A DNA stretch of 64,000 nt from NCBI GenBank assembly GCA_907164885.2, contig OU015493.1, forward strand, positions 64,797,477 through 64,861,476, in the 5' to 3' direction. Numbering within the stretch: the first letter of the stretch is position 1; each line of letters opens with the position of its first letter. This document shows positions 38,655 to 53,600 of this stretch, in pieces. The notes under the pieces were generated by a model. That model saw only the letters and a list, made by a program, of their open reading frames with translations, was not told where the DNA came from and made no database searches. The translations under genes were made by a program, and so were the position numbers. Source of the DNA: Dolomedes plantarius. Its lineage: Eukaryota > Arthropoda > Arachnida > Araneae > Dolomedidae.

Positions 38655-41600
38655 TATATATATATCAATGTTGTAGCGTGGTTCAACATTTCCTTCGATT
38701 AAGTTTATTCGAAGACATTATAAAGAAATGTTAAGAATCAGCTTTGAACAATTAACCCTCTGACTGTTTATCCCGTGATTTCCACATGCAATGCAAATGT
38801 AGCAAAATTTGCTCTTCCCGCGATTTCCGCAGGTAAGGTCTTTTTTCCTTTATTTAAATCCTGTATCCTTTATCGCATCCCGTGTTTTTACCATTTAACC
38901 ATTGATAATGCTTTAAATACAATATTTAGCCATTGAATCAGATTTTGGCCAAAAAATCACAATAGTTGTTCACCGATTTTTTTTATTTTTATTTGGGTTC
39001 ATTGGCAGTTTTTTCAACGTTCTTATTCTTGTTTGTTTACTATTTTCAAATCAGAGATGCCGGGCAGAAGGCATTTAGCGAGTGACAGAACATAGATTCC
39101 TGATGATTTGTCAGATTCTGAAAGTGATATTAGTTATCTTGAACAGTAATAGTTGTTGTTTCTGACTATAACAATACAATTGTTGTTGATTTATGCGACC
39201 AAGAAATATCATACTACCTTACTCTCAGAAATCAACAAGGAAAGTATTATATAAAATATCTCAGACAGTTCTTGTATCAGGCAATGTGGAATTCTTATAT
39301 TCTTTACAAAAAGCAAAATCCAACACAAAAAGTAAAGCTTCTGGAGTTTCGTCTGCAGTACATTTTCTTTAGTAGATACATTTTACTTTTGTATTTCATG
39401 TAATTAATAAGAATGTAACCACAAATTAATTGAGTTTTTCAAAAATTGGTTCTTATGTGATAAGTCTGAAATTGATTTTTCTGAAAATATCATTTCTCAT
39501 CATCTAAATCTATATAAAAAAATCTATTTTGCCAAAAAAAAGTATTTGAATTCACCAATATATATAAGATTAGGAATATGCAATAAAAAAAATACACAAT
39601 TTTTGAAGTGGTTTTGGTCTAAAAATTTGAGCAATCGGAGGGTTAAACTTCTGAATGACAAAATAAAAAAATATTGCATACTCTTCTTCATTGCCAAGCA
39701 CTGATTTTTCTGATTCAGTTTCCCAACTATCCTCATCTGAGAATGAATCATCATCAGCCCACAGATCATCAGAATCCTACATTATTGAAAAGTAAGAAAT
39801 GTTAGCTTTAAAAAATAAACTATTACAAAATATTAAGCAAAAAAGATGCCACTAAATATGAAAATATCTCCAAGTTTTATGATTAACATAATTACAGTTG
39901 CACAAGATTCAACAAGCACCAAAAATGGCAAAAATTATGTAAGGTTAAAGAAAAAAAGAAAGAAAGAAATGAGCTTTGTTGCATCTCTATACAGTAGAAG
40001 CTCTTAAGTCCAGCATTCTACGGTTCGGCACATTCTGTAATCTGGCACCAATTGAGCCGCCCATGTTCAGGTTTTTTCGGGTAGATTCGATGTTTCCCAC
40101 TGCACTGGCTGGTCAAAATGTGGTGCTAGATTTGGTAGAAGCTGTATAACAAGCTTGCTGTCAAACAACCCTTTAAGAGATGTACCCTGTGAGGAAGTTA
40201 TAGACTGGATTGAAATCGACAAAAGTGTACCATTGGTCAAAAAACTGAGTGATGAACAGATTATACAGTGTTGTTGGTTAACCCACAAGAATCTCAGGTT
40301 CAGGAGGTGGAACCGGATGAAAAAGGGGCCATGGCAGATGAAGCTCAAGTCTCATGGAAACAGGCTTCTGATGCATTGCATACATTTATAAAATTTGCCA
40401 AATACAACAAAAGCTACAACTCTGCAGAACTCATAAATTCATTTATAATCCGTAATGACTTTTTGAAGAAGAGATCAGAATCATGGAAGCAACGTGATAT
40501 CAGAGACTTTTGTATGTATTTTGTCAGATATTTAAATTGTCTGCACAGGTTCAAAATGTATGTAAAATACATGTTTTAATTGTCTGCATTTTTATCTAGG
40601 GTGATTTACCTTTGGTATTCCTGTTAAAATTATTGCCATTCGATTATCCGGCACAATCACTAATTCGGCACTACTGAGGTCCCAGAGGTGCCGGATTAAA
40701 GAGCTTCTACTGTACTTGCAAACTCATCTTGTGAATTAATTTATTTTTTTTAATCAGTTTTTTTTAAAGCACATATACATTGAAATGCTCAGGAAAGAAA
40801 CAACTTACTTTCATTTCAGAAAATTATTTCAATATTCATACAAATTAACAATGAATCATTATAAAACAAGAATTTTTTTTTTTAAATCAGTGGAAACCAA
40901 ACAAAAAATATGGACCACATACATATTCTCCAACTCTATAGAGTTCTTGGGGATAACACAATGAAGTCTCTCCACTGACCCATGAAACTTCAACTTTCCC
41001 AGAAGAATGCACATCAACTACTTGCCCAGCACTTGAGCCTGGATTGGAGTCCTAAATTTCAAATTATTGCCATTAGTTCTTTAAAATTACCGTATAACTA
41101 TTAAAATAATTAGAATGCATGCAAATTATGTCTCACCTCCGAATTTACAACTCTAATAACACAAGATCCTGGTCTATATTTAAAATCTGGATGGTCTTTG
41201 ATATCATACACACTAACCTCCTCTTCTGAGAGTACTTCAGGGCTGTAAATGTATTGTTTAAGAAAATTGTACTTTTTAAAATTGAGATAATTTTCAAGAT
41301 TTAAAAATTATTACAAAGGTAATATATATTACAAACTTAAGTTAAAGAAAACCATATTACAATTATGTATTGCCAATTACCAGGGGTACATAAATTTTGC
41401 ATAAAAAATATCGAAATTTTGCAAAAAAAGAAATTACAATATATAAAATTTTATATTTATTTGCAAAAAAAAATATAAATTCAAAAATTTTGCCTTTATA
41501 TTTAAAAAATCACAATTTTACTTATTTGGTTAGGTTTAAGTATCAAAATTCGTAGTTAAAAGCTAACATTGTAGTGGTCTCAACATTCTCTTCCTAAAGT

Positions 41601-44600
41601 CTTCATCAATAAGCAAAATTTCCAGAGTGAGATCTCTCAGTTAAAGACCATGGATGGTCTTAGATAAGCAATTATGTTAATAAATTATTACAACTATTAC
41701 CTAATTTCACTTAAAAAGCCGTTTATCACCAAGTTTTCACTGAAAAGAAGTAAAAAATTAATTTTCACATTTATTCGCTCATATCGGCAAATTTTGCATT
41801 TATTCGCATCTATTTCGTAAATACGAAAATTACGTATCCCTACCAATTACACATTGATATCTACTACAGCTTTTGTGGAAACAGTAAATACATGATTGAT
41901 AAAATGTTGATAGAAAAATCCATTTGAATAAATTTATCTTCATATGAGGGTATTGATTTCAATTACTAAAGATGCTATTATTCAGAAAAAGAGCAAAATA
42001 AAATTTGAAATTTCTTGTAGTGGTGACAATTATTCCTTTTAATAATCACCAACAAGTTAGGTCACACAAGAACTACTAAATTCATACTTAACAAAACTTT
42101 ATTAGCATTACTGTGTTAAACAAGTTTTTATTAAGCCCCATATGAAAATAAGTTGCACAAAATTGGGAGCGTGATAGATGTAGGTGTTAAGGGGACCGTG
42201 AATCTTCATTTGAGTAAATTTTTTTTATTGTAATATTGATTATGTTATTGTAAAAAAAAAATATATTTCTGTAGGATAATAGTACAAAAATAGTTTTTTC
42301 AAGTAAAAAAATCATCTATGAAGCTTCTACAAAGTAAGTAATAAATGTAAATGTAGTAATAAACTTTTAATCTGTTTTCTCAAAATAGTTTTTTTCAAGG
42401 TTTTTAGATTTTTTTAAATGCTCTATGAGACTTAATTTTTGTTCAAAACTCATGAAATTGATAAGGAAGAATCCTGATATTGTTTACAAAGAAACTGGGT
42501 ATGCATTTTACATTTCAACTTCATTAAGGTAATTAAATTTGATTTATAACTCATTAAAAGGCAAAATTTTGATTCAAAATCGGGATGGAATTCAGAAAAC
42601 AAGCTCTCAAAAATTAACTATTCAAGGGATTAAATAATTGATACCCAGATTTGTTAGTAATACAGTTTTAAGTGATTAAAAAGCAAAATCGAGGAAATAT
42701 TACCAAAATTAAGTCACAAAGGGGCATTTTAAAATTTTGTTTAAAAATTTAAAACTTTTTAAAAAATCTTAAAATTATAATAATATTGAAAATTTCTTTT
42801 AAGGCATTCTATATGCTTATGTTGAAATGTATATATGTAAAAAATTTCATATCTCTACGATAAAAAGTAGAAAAAAAAATTAGCATTCACTGTTCCCTTA
42901 AGCCTATATTCATGTACAGATAAAATAATCCTAAATTTTGAACTGTTTAATTAGCTCTACACAAGAAAATTTAACCCTTGATATAACTTGCTATAGTGCA
43001 AAACTGAAGCAAATTACCTTTGAACTTGAAAATCAAACAGTTTTACAGGTTATTTGAGAATGAAATTTGGAATAAGTTAAATGAAAGGCAAACAAAAAAT
43101 AATTTAAGAAAATGTATGAAATGATGAGAATTTGAAGATATTTATAATTATTTCTTCCTTTTCCTCTCTTCCTGATTATAACTTAGAATTTTCTTCAGAA
43201 CATGTGAATTTTTAAGTTGCAAGGAAGTAGAGGGAATCTAGAGTAACATAGAGAACTAGCTTCTACATTTCAATGTGAAATGCATATACAGTCTATTCCT
43301 GTTAATTGGATCAGCCGTTTATTCGGACCAAATCCTGTCTTGTAGCATAGGACATGTTCATTTAATCGGACCAGCCAGTTATTAAGACCAAAATAATCTT
43401 GTCCCGCTGTGGTCCGATTAACTGGAATCGACTGTATATGCAAGAATGTCTTATTTGACGCAAACATCTAAGATGAATTAATAATTTCACACATCATTTT
43501 AGAAGTTACTGATATTCTCCCACAAAACTTCAAAAACTTACTGGGGATCACCACCAGCATGGTAGGTTTTCATCCAAGTAATTAATGCTGTTCTTCCACT
43601 GTGATCAACTTGTTTCACAACACCATATTCATAAGGCCTAGAATCTAAGATATTAAATGAGAACATTATTGTACTTATCAAACAGAAAAAGTTTCCTAAA
43701 AAAGCTTCCCAGAATCATAAATTTGACAAACAATATGAAACAAGAATATTATATACTTCCTGGATTAAAATTAAATATTCTGATAAGTATATATATTTTT
43801 AAATTGTCAATAAGAAACTCTATATTTTGGCATATTCCTCTAACAATAATAGCAGGTTCTAGTGCAGAGGTGCAAGGCTTTGAGATAGAAATTCAATTAT
43901 TTTGCTTTGACTGGTAACTTATAACAACAGGTTATGATATTTAATAACACCTTGGTAAATTTTATATGTAATTATTCAGGGTTTAAAATTAATCAATCAA
44001 TTAGCATTTTTAAAGGGTCAATATTTAAGAATTCTCTCTTCCTTTGTTTAAGCTAAAAATTGCCCATTCTAGTGTTAATTAAAAATAAAATGTAAAATAT
44101 CAACTATATATTGTATGATGCACATAAAAAATACTTTATACAGCAAAAAAATAAAATATAATTAAAAGAGATATAACAAATGCAATGTTAAATGGAAGAT
44201 AGCAGCTGAGTGAGAAAGATTTGAAAGGAAAAAAAAATGAAGTAAAATTGATGTTATAATATTCTATAATTTTAAACAAACTTACAGCTTCACTGAGCTG
44301 TTTTACTATTTAAATATTAAAACTTAATAAAATCCTCAAATCATTACCCTAAAGAAACAGAATACAGTCAACTTTCAACTAATATAAGCACCATTAAAAG
44401 ATTACCTTTACTGTCAACAACATAATCCCCAGGAAAGAATTCATGACTATCTAAATGATGAACAGGGTACAAACATGTAGACAAAATATTATGTTCGACA
44501 CTTCCATCCTGGAAGGAAAAAGAAAAACAAGTTTTTGAATATGCCCAATCATTTACATAAATGTGTATATATTTTAATAACCAAAAGAAACATGAAAAAA

Positions 44601-47600
44601 GAAACCTACTTGCCAAACAACATGTGCTTTTGTTTCAGTTATTAAAGCTTCTGTGACTAGTTTTTCCCCAGGTTTTAAGGGCAAGGTCTCTTTCATCACA
44701 TGTCTCATAGCCCGCCGGCGGACACTCTTCTTTTTCTTCATTAACTTAGTCACATAATTTGGACCACTTTTTTTACTTTTTTTGTGCAATCCTAAAATTT
44801 TTCATTTGTTTTATTATATGTTCCAACTGTATATTTTTCACTTAGTCTTAAAATTTTAAATAGATATTGAAGTAAGTTAGTAAAAACATAAAACATCGAG
44901 AAATTACAAGTCAAATTAAGTTACATACATGGTTCATTATATTTGTCTTAAGCCATATTATACAGTGGATATGCCTTAACCTATCAAAAAGTTTTGTTTT
45001 TTTTATTCTCATTAATTCAAGGACAGGTAAGGTAAAATAAATAACCTTTCAGACTGTGAGCATGTTAGGGAAAATTTTCCGAACATGTTCACAGCTCAGT
45101 AAGGTACATAGAATAAAAACTGTGTAATAGAATAAGGTAATAGAATAAAAACTGTGTAAATATAAGAAATTTACATATCATTTAATTCTACTAAAATCAG
45201 AGTATATCATGCTAAATAAAAAATGAAATTCGGAGAAAAACTTCTTTAATTTAAATTTATGTGGGTGAAAACTGGTAAAGTAATAAAAATTTTATGCAAA
45301 AGGATCTAGAATTGGCATCCTCTTTATGGCAATACGAACTGCATAGAGTAGAAAAACTAAAATAATCACAATACAAATCAACTAGCAATTTTTTTTTCTT
45401 TTTTTATTTAATCTAAAAATCTTCCCAGAAGAAAAAAAAATTAATTTCCCTTTCAGAAATGGAATTTATTGCATCCCCAGAAAAAATTTTATTTCAGTAA
45501 GTCACGACACATTCAGAATAAATGCATTTTTAGCAAGTATGTTCTTAATAAGCAAAATTTCATTATTCAATACTTAAGAAAATTCTTAAAAGATGCAACA
45601 TCCCTAGCACTAAAATCAGTAAATAGATTTAAAGTCCACTATCAGTATGAGGCATAAGAATACTTCATGCATGCAAGATTCAAGTTCTATCTAATGTCTA
45701 AATTACAACTAAGCAAATTTCAGAATCAACAAGAGTGAATAGTTATAATCTTCCAGTATACAACATTCTTACCAAGACATAGTTCAACAGAAGATGCAGT
45801 TGAGTGACTAGTAACTGAGGCTGTATCAGAAGATTTTCCACTCTCTTCATCTTCGATGTCTTCAAAATCAGAGTTGTCATCACAGGCATTTTCAACATCA
45901 TTGCAGTTTGCATTGGTATCTACACTATTGTCTTTGGCTTCAATATTAGTTTTACTACTTGGTTTTCGTCTATGGAAAGGAGAATGTTGAGAATCCGCAT
46001 TTAAGCGACTAGACATACGATTCTTCCATTCATCAAGTGAAAGAACATCAAAATTTTCTTTCATTATAAGGAAGTTTCGATCTCCAATTTGTAAAGTACA
46101 AGGCTCAAAAATGTTCATCATTTTAATTCTGAAAGAAGAAAATTATTATACATAAAAATGCTAGATTCAAACCTTTAAAGTTTTCAATTTTTACATTCTT
46201 TCTTTATCCATAAGCCAGTAAAACTATAAAAATCAAAAAGTGAGCCTTTTTTAATCATGTGTTATAGAAGAATGGCACTCGGATTAAGATTGGAAAGGAA
46301 ATTCATTTACCAACTTAATAAGAATTCAATATGATCAAAGTAAAAGGATGTTTAAATCATAAACTAATGACTTATGAAACTTTTTTTTTCTCTAGTTCCA
46401 TGTCACATGCACTTTTAAAACTTGTCACTTTTTAAAGCATCACTTTCAACTAGTATAAATAAACATTAGCAGAAGCCCCAAAATATGTAAATAAAAAATA
46501 TACCAATTTACAGAACTAGTTTTCAAGTAAACTTTCAAATAGCAATAATGTGATCTATATCAGGGTTATAATGTCTTGGATTCCCCTTTCTTAAGAAGAG
46601 ACCACCCCGAACCACAGACTTTCCTTTCTGGGAAAAACTATTCCAAGGAGCTGAGGGGGCCACACCTAATTACCAGAAATCCCAAGTCCCTGGGCCACTA
46701 CTGTATAAATTAGCTCACCTGTATCTAGCTGAGAATCGCTGAAGCCTCGAGAACAGAGAGGAGGAAAAGACCCCTGTCCAACAGCCCTGTCAACTGAGAT
46801 GAAGATTACAAAGAGGGAGTGGGACTGGTGTTAACTCCTGGGTAGCTCAAAGAGACACAAAGATCGATTGTTGTTCAGATGGGAAAGGACCCACAGAGAT
46901 CAAGAGACCCTGAGTGGAGCTGAACTACGACTGCTGGACTGACCAATGTCTGCAGCCCATGAAAGCGTGGGAAACCATCACCAAACCAGCATATATAGAG
47001 GAGCACCTGACAAAAGGATAGGAGAGAGAGGCCAGCAGTCAGAATCAGCAAGAGCAGCGAAGGATTTGAGCAAAGCTGTCCCAAGTGCTGATCGATACGG
47101 GTTAATCTCTCGGTAAAAGACTGAAAGGAGTCGGTGAATCGAAATAATCTCTCAGATGCTGATTAAGAATAGTTTGATGCAGTCATTTATCTATAAAAAT
47201 AAAAGAAAGACTATGTCAGTCGGCAGAACAATTCCGGGTGGACCATTTCCAGTACATAATTTCCAGTATGGCATCCATTACAGAATTCGACCATGTTTGA
47301 AAATGTCGAAATCGATTCTTCCCCCCCCCCCCCCCCCCCCATGAAAGTAAATAAATTATACATATTTGTCTTAACATAAGAGCTTTAAAAGCTGATAATT
47401 TTTTCTGCTACTTCAATAGTTTGAGATATTTCAATTCTAAATGCATACTCCACAGATCACAATTGGCCGTACAAAACATAATCTGCCATGTTTTAAAAGT
47501 TAAAATTGATGCTTTTTTTCAATGAAAGTACATAAATTTTACATATTTAGAAAGAGCTTTAAAAGCTGATAATTTTTTCTGTGTACACTTAATCTGTTAC

Positions 47601-50600
47601 TTCAATAGTTTTAGAGTTATTTCGATTCTAATGAGTCATCTCCTGTGAGATCATCCATCTTTGATGATGTAAACAAAGCATAATTCTCACTAAAAATTGA
47701 ATCACTGAAAAGAAATGTTTCATCATGTGTCTAATTTTTAATTCTTTTTCTATTTTTCATACTTTTAATTTAAACTTTTTAATGAACTGTAATTTGAGTA
47801 TCAAGTGATTCGATTAATGCTGTCTCATTAGGAAAGGTTCCATTAGGAAAGGTCTTGGACAAACATCCCAAGACCTTTAAAAAAAAATTTCATCAAAAAC
47901 ACTTATTTCTCATCTTTAATAATAGGTACATGATAGAAGCCCTGTAGCATATTCGCATATTCATAACAAAGAAATAAAGACTTTTGAAGGTTATAAAAAG
48001 TTTAAAAGCTCTTAAAAACAGAAAAAAAGTGTTTGTGAGACAGCTTTGTAATAACTATCACAAAAGGTATTATTAAACACTATTATGATTATTCTAATTA
48101 GCACTTATCAAAATGGCACTGCAGGTAGACAAATATTTTATGCAGTGAATGATGGGTGGTGGGCATTCTCCTTCAAAAGTACACATGTTCTTTCTGTAAA
48201 AAGTCACTGAGAAATCTAATCTTAACATGGAGTCACAGTTTTGAACTTTTTTTTTTTTTGTTTACCTATAAAATCATAAAAATCAACAGAACCCACCAAC
48301 AGCGAATAGAAGCAAAAGGAACCACTTTAAGTCATTTAGGACAGTTTCCTAGAAAAGCAAGACAGACTAAGAAATTAAGATATCTAAACAACTTACGATT
48401 TTAGATCTTCTCCAGTTACATGATATTTAGGCTGTTCAACTGTTTGATTGCGAACATTTTCTTCACTGTAAGCCTTACAAACCCACTGAATACCAGCAGA
48501 TACAATTTTTACCTAAATATAAAAAAAAGAAATGAATATTGCTGATTTTAAGAAAAAAGACTATGATATATCTGTAAACTTTCCCTAATAAAATGAAATT
48601 AAATATTCAGTAGTTTTTCATTGCTTTCTAGGACTTTGTGGTAAGCTTTTCCTGTTATTTGTCAGAAAAATCAAAAGCATGCCATAAGGAAAATTAAATT
48701 TCAGCAAATGCTAAACATTTTGTTTCACAGCTGTAATTTGTAGTATTTGTCATAGATAAAAATAAATTATCATGATCATTCAACTTATAATAAATATGTC
48801 AAATAGTTAAGCCATATCTGCATATATACCTGGTCCTATAATACATATAGAAATGGAAAGTCAGCTTCCTATGAGTGTGTTATGAGGATGTACTCTACAT
48901 TTAAGTACAGTAGAATGGAAATAGTACTTCGGGAATTAGCAAAGAATGTCACAATCAAAAGGTTATAACTGTGCAGAACTCTTCAAGATTTATTATTATT
49001 ATTAAAAGATTGCTTCTTGTGATTGGACAATTCCATAAAACAAATAAAATTTGTTATTAAGTTACTAAGTGATACTTTAAAGACTCAGAATACAAGACAT
49101 CAAATACTAACACAAATAAAACCAAAATGTGAAAATTGTTATTTAAACTATGAACTACACATATAAAATCTAAACATTGTATAAGCAAAATATTTAATAA
49201 TCTTGCAGCATTAGAGTCATCTTAAAATTATAATCTTATATATTTGGAGTCAAAAGCAATTTATACTAATTAGAAAACAAAAATAAACTTGAATTCTGTA
49301 CAATTATTAAAAGATTAACAGGAAACTAAAGCTTTTTATATAGGTAAAGGACCAACCACACTGTGGCATATGACAGCTACAGATTAAGAAACAAAATTTC
49401 AGCGAATTTTACTCACAAAAGACAATTTTAAAACACAGATACTAAAGAAGTCACAATACCTTCTTGTAGAAAACAGTGCATTACCATAAGCATAATTTAA
49501 AAGAACAATTAAAATAAATGTATACATCTCTTTAAATGCATATCACTTAAGATGCAATATTCATATCTTAACATGCAAAATTTAAAACTTGCATTTAATA
49601 AGAATTCTTCTTTAAATTTATTATTTTGTTATTTTTAATATAGTATACTCCCTATTTAAAAAAAAAAAGTTTTGAACAGAAAACATTTCATTAGCACAGC
49701 ATAAATCACAACTAATGGACAACATATTTACTGTTATTTTTTTCAGCTGAACATATAAGAAATAGTAAAAGCACACACAAAACTAATTTTCATATTAAAA
49801 GAACTATAAAATTGGCTGAATTCACAAACATATAAAAATATCTTTTAAAAATCACTTTAAAAGTGTTAAAGTAGCAAAAAATTATACATACATCTTCCAC
49901 AGTAACACGAACACTTTTATTTGGGCACTCAATGATATCCCCCATGGACTTAGTAATATTCAGCCATTTTACTTTGTGAAAACAATAAGTAGGCCCCCAT
50001 AGCTGTTGTCCAGGATAGAAACTATATTTTTTAAACTCAGACTCCTGAAAATATTTCACAAATGTATCCTGAAGTCACAACAAAAATATTTAAATAGTAA
50101 CACATGCATTAAATGATAAAATGCAGAAAATAATATAATTTTACATACTCTCTCTCTTCGATCAAGCACATCATCCATGTCAAATGCATCAACATCTGAC
50201 ATAATGCACCTACAATATAATTAATCTTTGATCGGCATTAAAAATATACAGAACTATATCTACTACAATATAAGTAAGCATGATCATACCAAGTACTTTC
50301 TAAATATATAGACAGCTTACATACCTGGATCCATCTGAACATCTTAATGTAAGCTCAGTTTTGACATTCTTCACCATGCCTACCCAAGAATCCTTAAAGA
50401 CTGCAACATCTGATACAAACTCCTATGTACAAAACATTCAGTATTCATTAAATATATAAGTACACCTAATCCTTTTTTACACAGAGGATGCATTACATAT
50501 TGTGTTATGTAAAATAAAGACAGGGTGTATGGTAAAATGATGGATATGTTCAACAACTTGTTTTTGTTTATAAAATACATATGAAAAATATTTTTAAAAA

Positions 50601-53600
50601 TTAATAATTTAAAAATTAAATAAAATTATTTCGATATTTGAGCAAACTGTATGCATTAAACATAAAAAAAAATCATATTCTCAACAATCTTCAAAAAACA
50701 TTAAAATAAAAACAGTCTCTTGAAATTCAAATTAATAAATGCTTTGTTTAAAATTTTAAACATCACAAATTAGTAAAAAACCATGTAACCAGCTGTTGTT
50801 TGCAGCAAATTTAGTTTTCTTAACATTAACCATTTATATAGATTGATGGGTCTAATCTTTTAATTTCATCATACATTCTTAAAGCTTTCTGCTTGATTGT
50901 GTTGCCATCTAGGGAGGGTGGGGAACAACTTCATAACATAATTCTAGCAGTTTTGCTGTTGAAATCTCAGATGAATAAGTCAAAGTGTTGTCATGATGAA
51001 AATAACTCATTTTTAAGCCAAATGTGGCCCTTCTGTTTTAATTTTACTCTTGAAACAATCCACTAAAGGTGCATAGTACTCTCCAGCAGTGGTGCACACA
51101 GGATTTTTTCTTGGGGGGGTGGGGGTGAGATGAACGGATAAAAATATTTATAATGCAAAATCAATATTCATAATGCAATTTCTATTTCTTTCGGGGAGGG
51201 GGCCACGGCCCCCTGCCCCACCCCGGGTGCGTCACTGCTCTCCAGTGGTTGCTTAGCTCTTTTCCCAGCAATTAATAAATATTATATCATAGGCATCCCA
51301 AAAAACATTGGCCATAATCTTTCCTGCAGATGGAACTATTACCACTTTCTTTGGTGCAGGTTCACCTGTTTCAACCCACTGTTTTGACTGATTTTTCATT
51401 TCTGACTGGTAGTGATATATCCATGTTTCATTAACAGATATGATAAATGCAAAAATTTGTGTGGATTTCTTTGAAACAACATAAAATTATGATTTAATCA
51501 CATTCAGAAAGTGAATGTATTCACTCATTCACTTTTTTGATGAACTATAAACAAACATGGTATTCACCTTATCAAAAAAATTTTCATATCCAAATATTCA
51601 TGCAAAATATTATGTAAATAATCTAGTGAATACCAACAGCCTCAGAAATCTCATATACTTTTAAATATTCTATCCTTCACCAACCACATCATGGATTTTT
51701 TCAATTATATCTAGCTTCTAATTCAGAGGGAAAGAGAGTATACAATGTAGAGTGTAAAATTGGACTGTGTGCTGTACCACACTTCAAATTGTACCCCACA
51801 ACAGTAAATTTATAAAATATTTGTAACAGATGTAAAAGGCAAAAATATTTTACTTTACGTTTTAATGTTTATTTCCAGAGTATTTTCTCACCTAAATGTA
51901 ATTCTTACATACCATTAAAGGTAAAATAGTTTTCCTCCATTTCTGTAATTGTGCAAAACAGATAACGTACAGGACTATATATGTGTTCAAAACATAATTT
52001 CATAATTTTTAAAGAAAATAGTAAAATACTTTAATTCATATAATACTTGACTATAAGGATGAAAAAGCAAAAAAAAAAGCAAAAAGACTTTATTTTAATC
52101 TAGACTTTTAGACTTTTAGACTTTTTTAAAATTTTTTCTGATAAAAATAAACCCAGCAGCTAAGTAGTTAATTGCATAATAATTTAGTATAGTTTGGAAA
52201 TAAGTAATTTTTCTCCTTTTAAATCCTTTATGCTAAGCTGCCTAAAGCATCAGCACAAACTTTATATTGTTCAATATTAGGAATTTCAGAGTTTTTTTTA
52301 AGCTAATATTTACATATTTAAACCTCAAATACATGTATCACATTTGTGTATATGTTAGCATTTTTTTTACCACTGAAACAGGTAGATAAGCCATTGTTTA
52401 TAAGAGCCTAAAAGGCCTGTTGCGTATAGAAGTATACCAGCATGATATTTACAGAGTCAACTCCTAACAGCTATAAACACAAAAGACTACTTATGGGATT
52501 TGAATCTACAGATGTTGGTCTTAAAGACTAGCAACTTAGCCATTAAGTAATGATCCTGCTGGAAGCATGCTACGATGGGCAATTTTAGGTATGATGGCTA
52601 GAGAATTTTGGAAAATTAACCAGTACATATGCTTTTTTTCAGCAAAAAAAAAAAAAAATAATAATAATAATAATATAGCATATTTCCCTATTTTGTGATT
52701 TTTAGAACGGATTTTCAAAAGAAAAAAAAATTCTTATCCTTAGAACTGATACCTGTGTTTTTTTCCCTTTCCCCACTAGTTAAACTTTTATTTAACATCA
52801 AAAACTGCCATTTTGATTAAATGCCATTTACCATAAAATTTCTGAACTGCTCTTAACTTTTTAGATCAAAATATGCCAGAATGGTGATGAAAAAAGTATG
52901 AAAATCAAGTTACAGAAAAAAAAATTTCTAAGATAAGTGAATTACTACATTGCCCCACAAGAAAATCCTATAAAGATGAATAACCAATCCTATTTCTATG
53001 TAAACTAATAAATGCATACAAGGAGCAAAATGGTAGAGAAGGGAAGAAAAAGAAAGTGATTTTAAAAATTTGATAACATATGAATTATATAGTATGTCAA
53101 TGAAATAAATCCCTGTATCAGGGTATAGAATTTCATAAAATATTATGAACATTAAATAACTAAATATATAGAATTTTAAGAAACTTTACATGAAGACTAT
53201 CAAAAAATAAGCAGTTATTAGGAACTTTTAAGGACCTTGTAAACCCTGTCCAAATTTCATATTCTTTAAAAAGCTCTATATGATTTGAAGATTAAAGTGA
53301 CTTGTTATAGTTATAATAATTTTTTTAACACTAGATGAGTTTACAGTAACAGAACATAAATTAAAAATCTCCACTAACATAAATTAGTTTTAGTTCCTTC
53401 ATTAAAAAGAAAGAAAATGAAACATAAAAGTAATCACAAGCTTTTAAATAAAGTAATACATTTACACATTTTCCCGCTAAAAATCCTGTACTAACTGATA
53501 TCCTGTGGAATACAAACATGTAAGACACATCAGTTTTTATCACTTACTTCCATTGGTATCAGATCTTTGCTGTCAACTCCAACAATTACTTTTCGAGTTC

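Noticed and set aside
46875..47084. Minus-strand frame of 69 codons in the intron 6 island
   Set aside because: No conserved domain and no start context; more likely part of a retroelement fragment.
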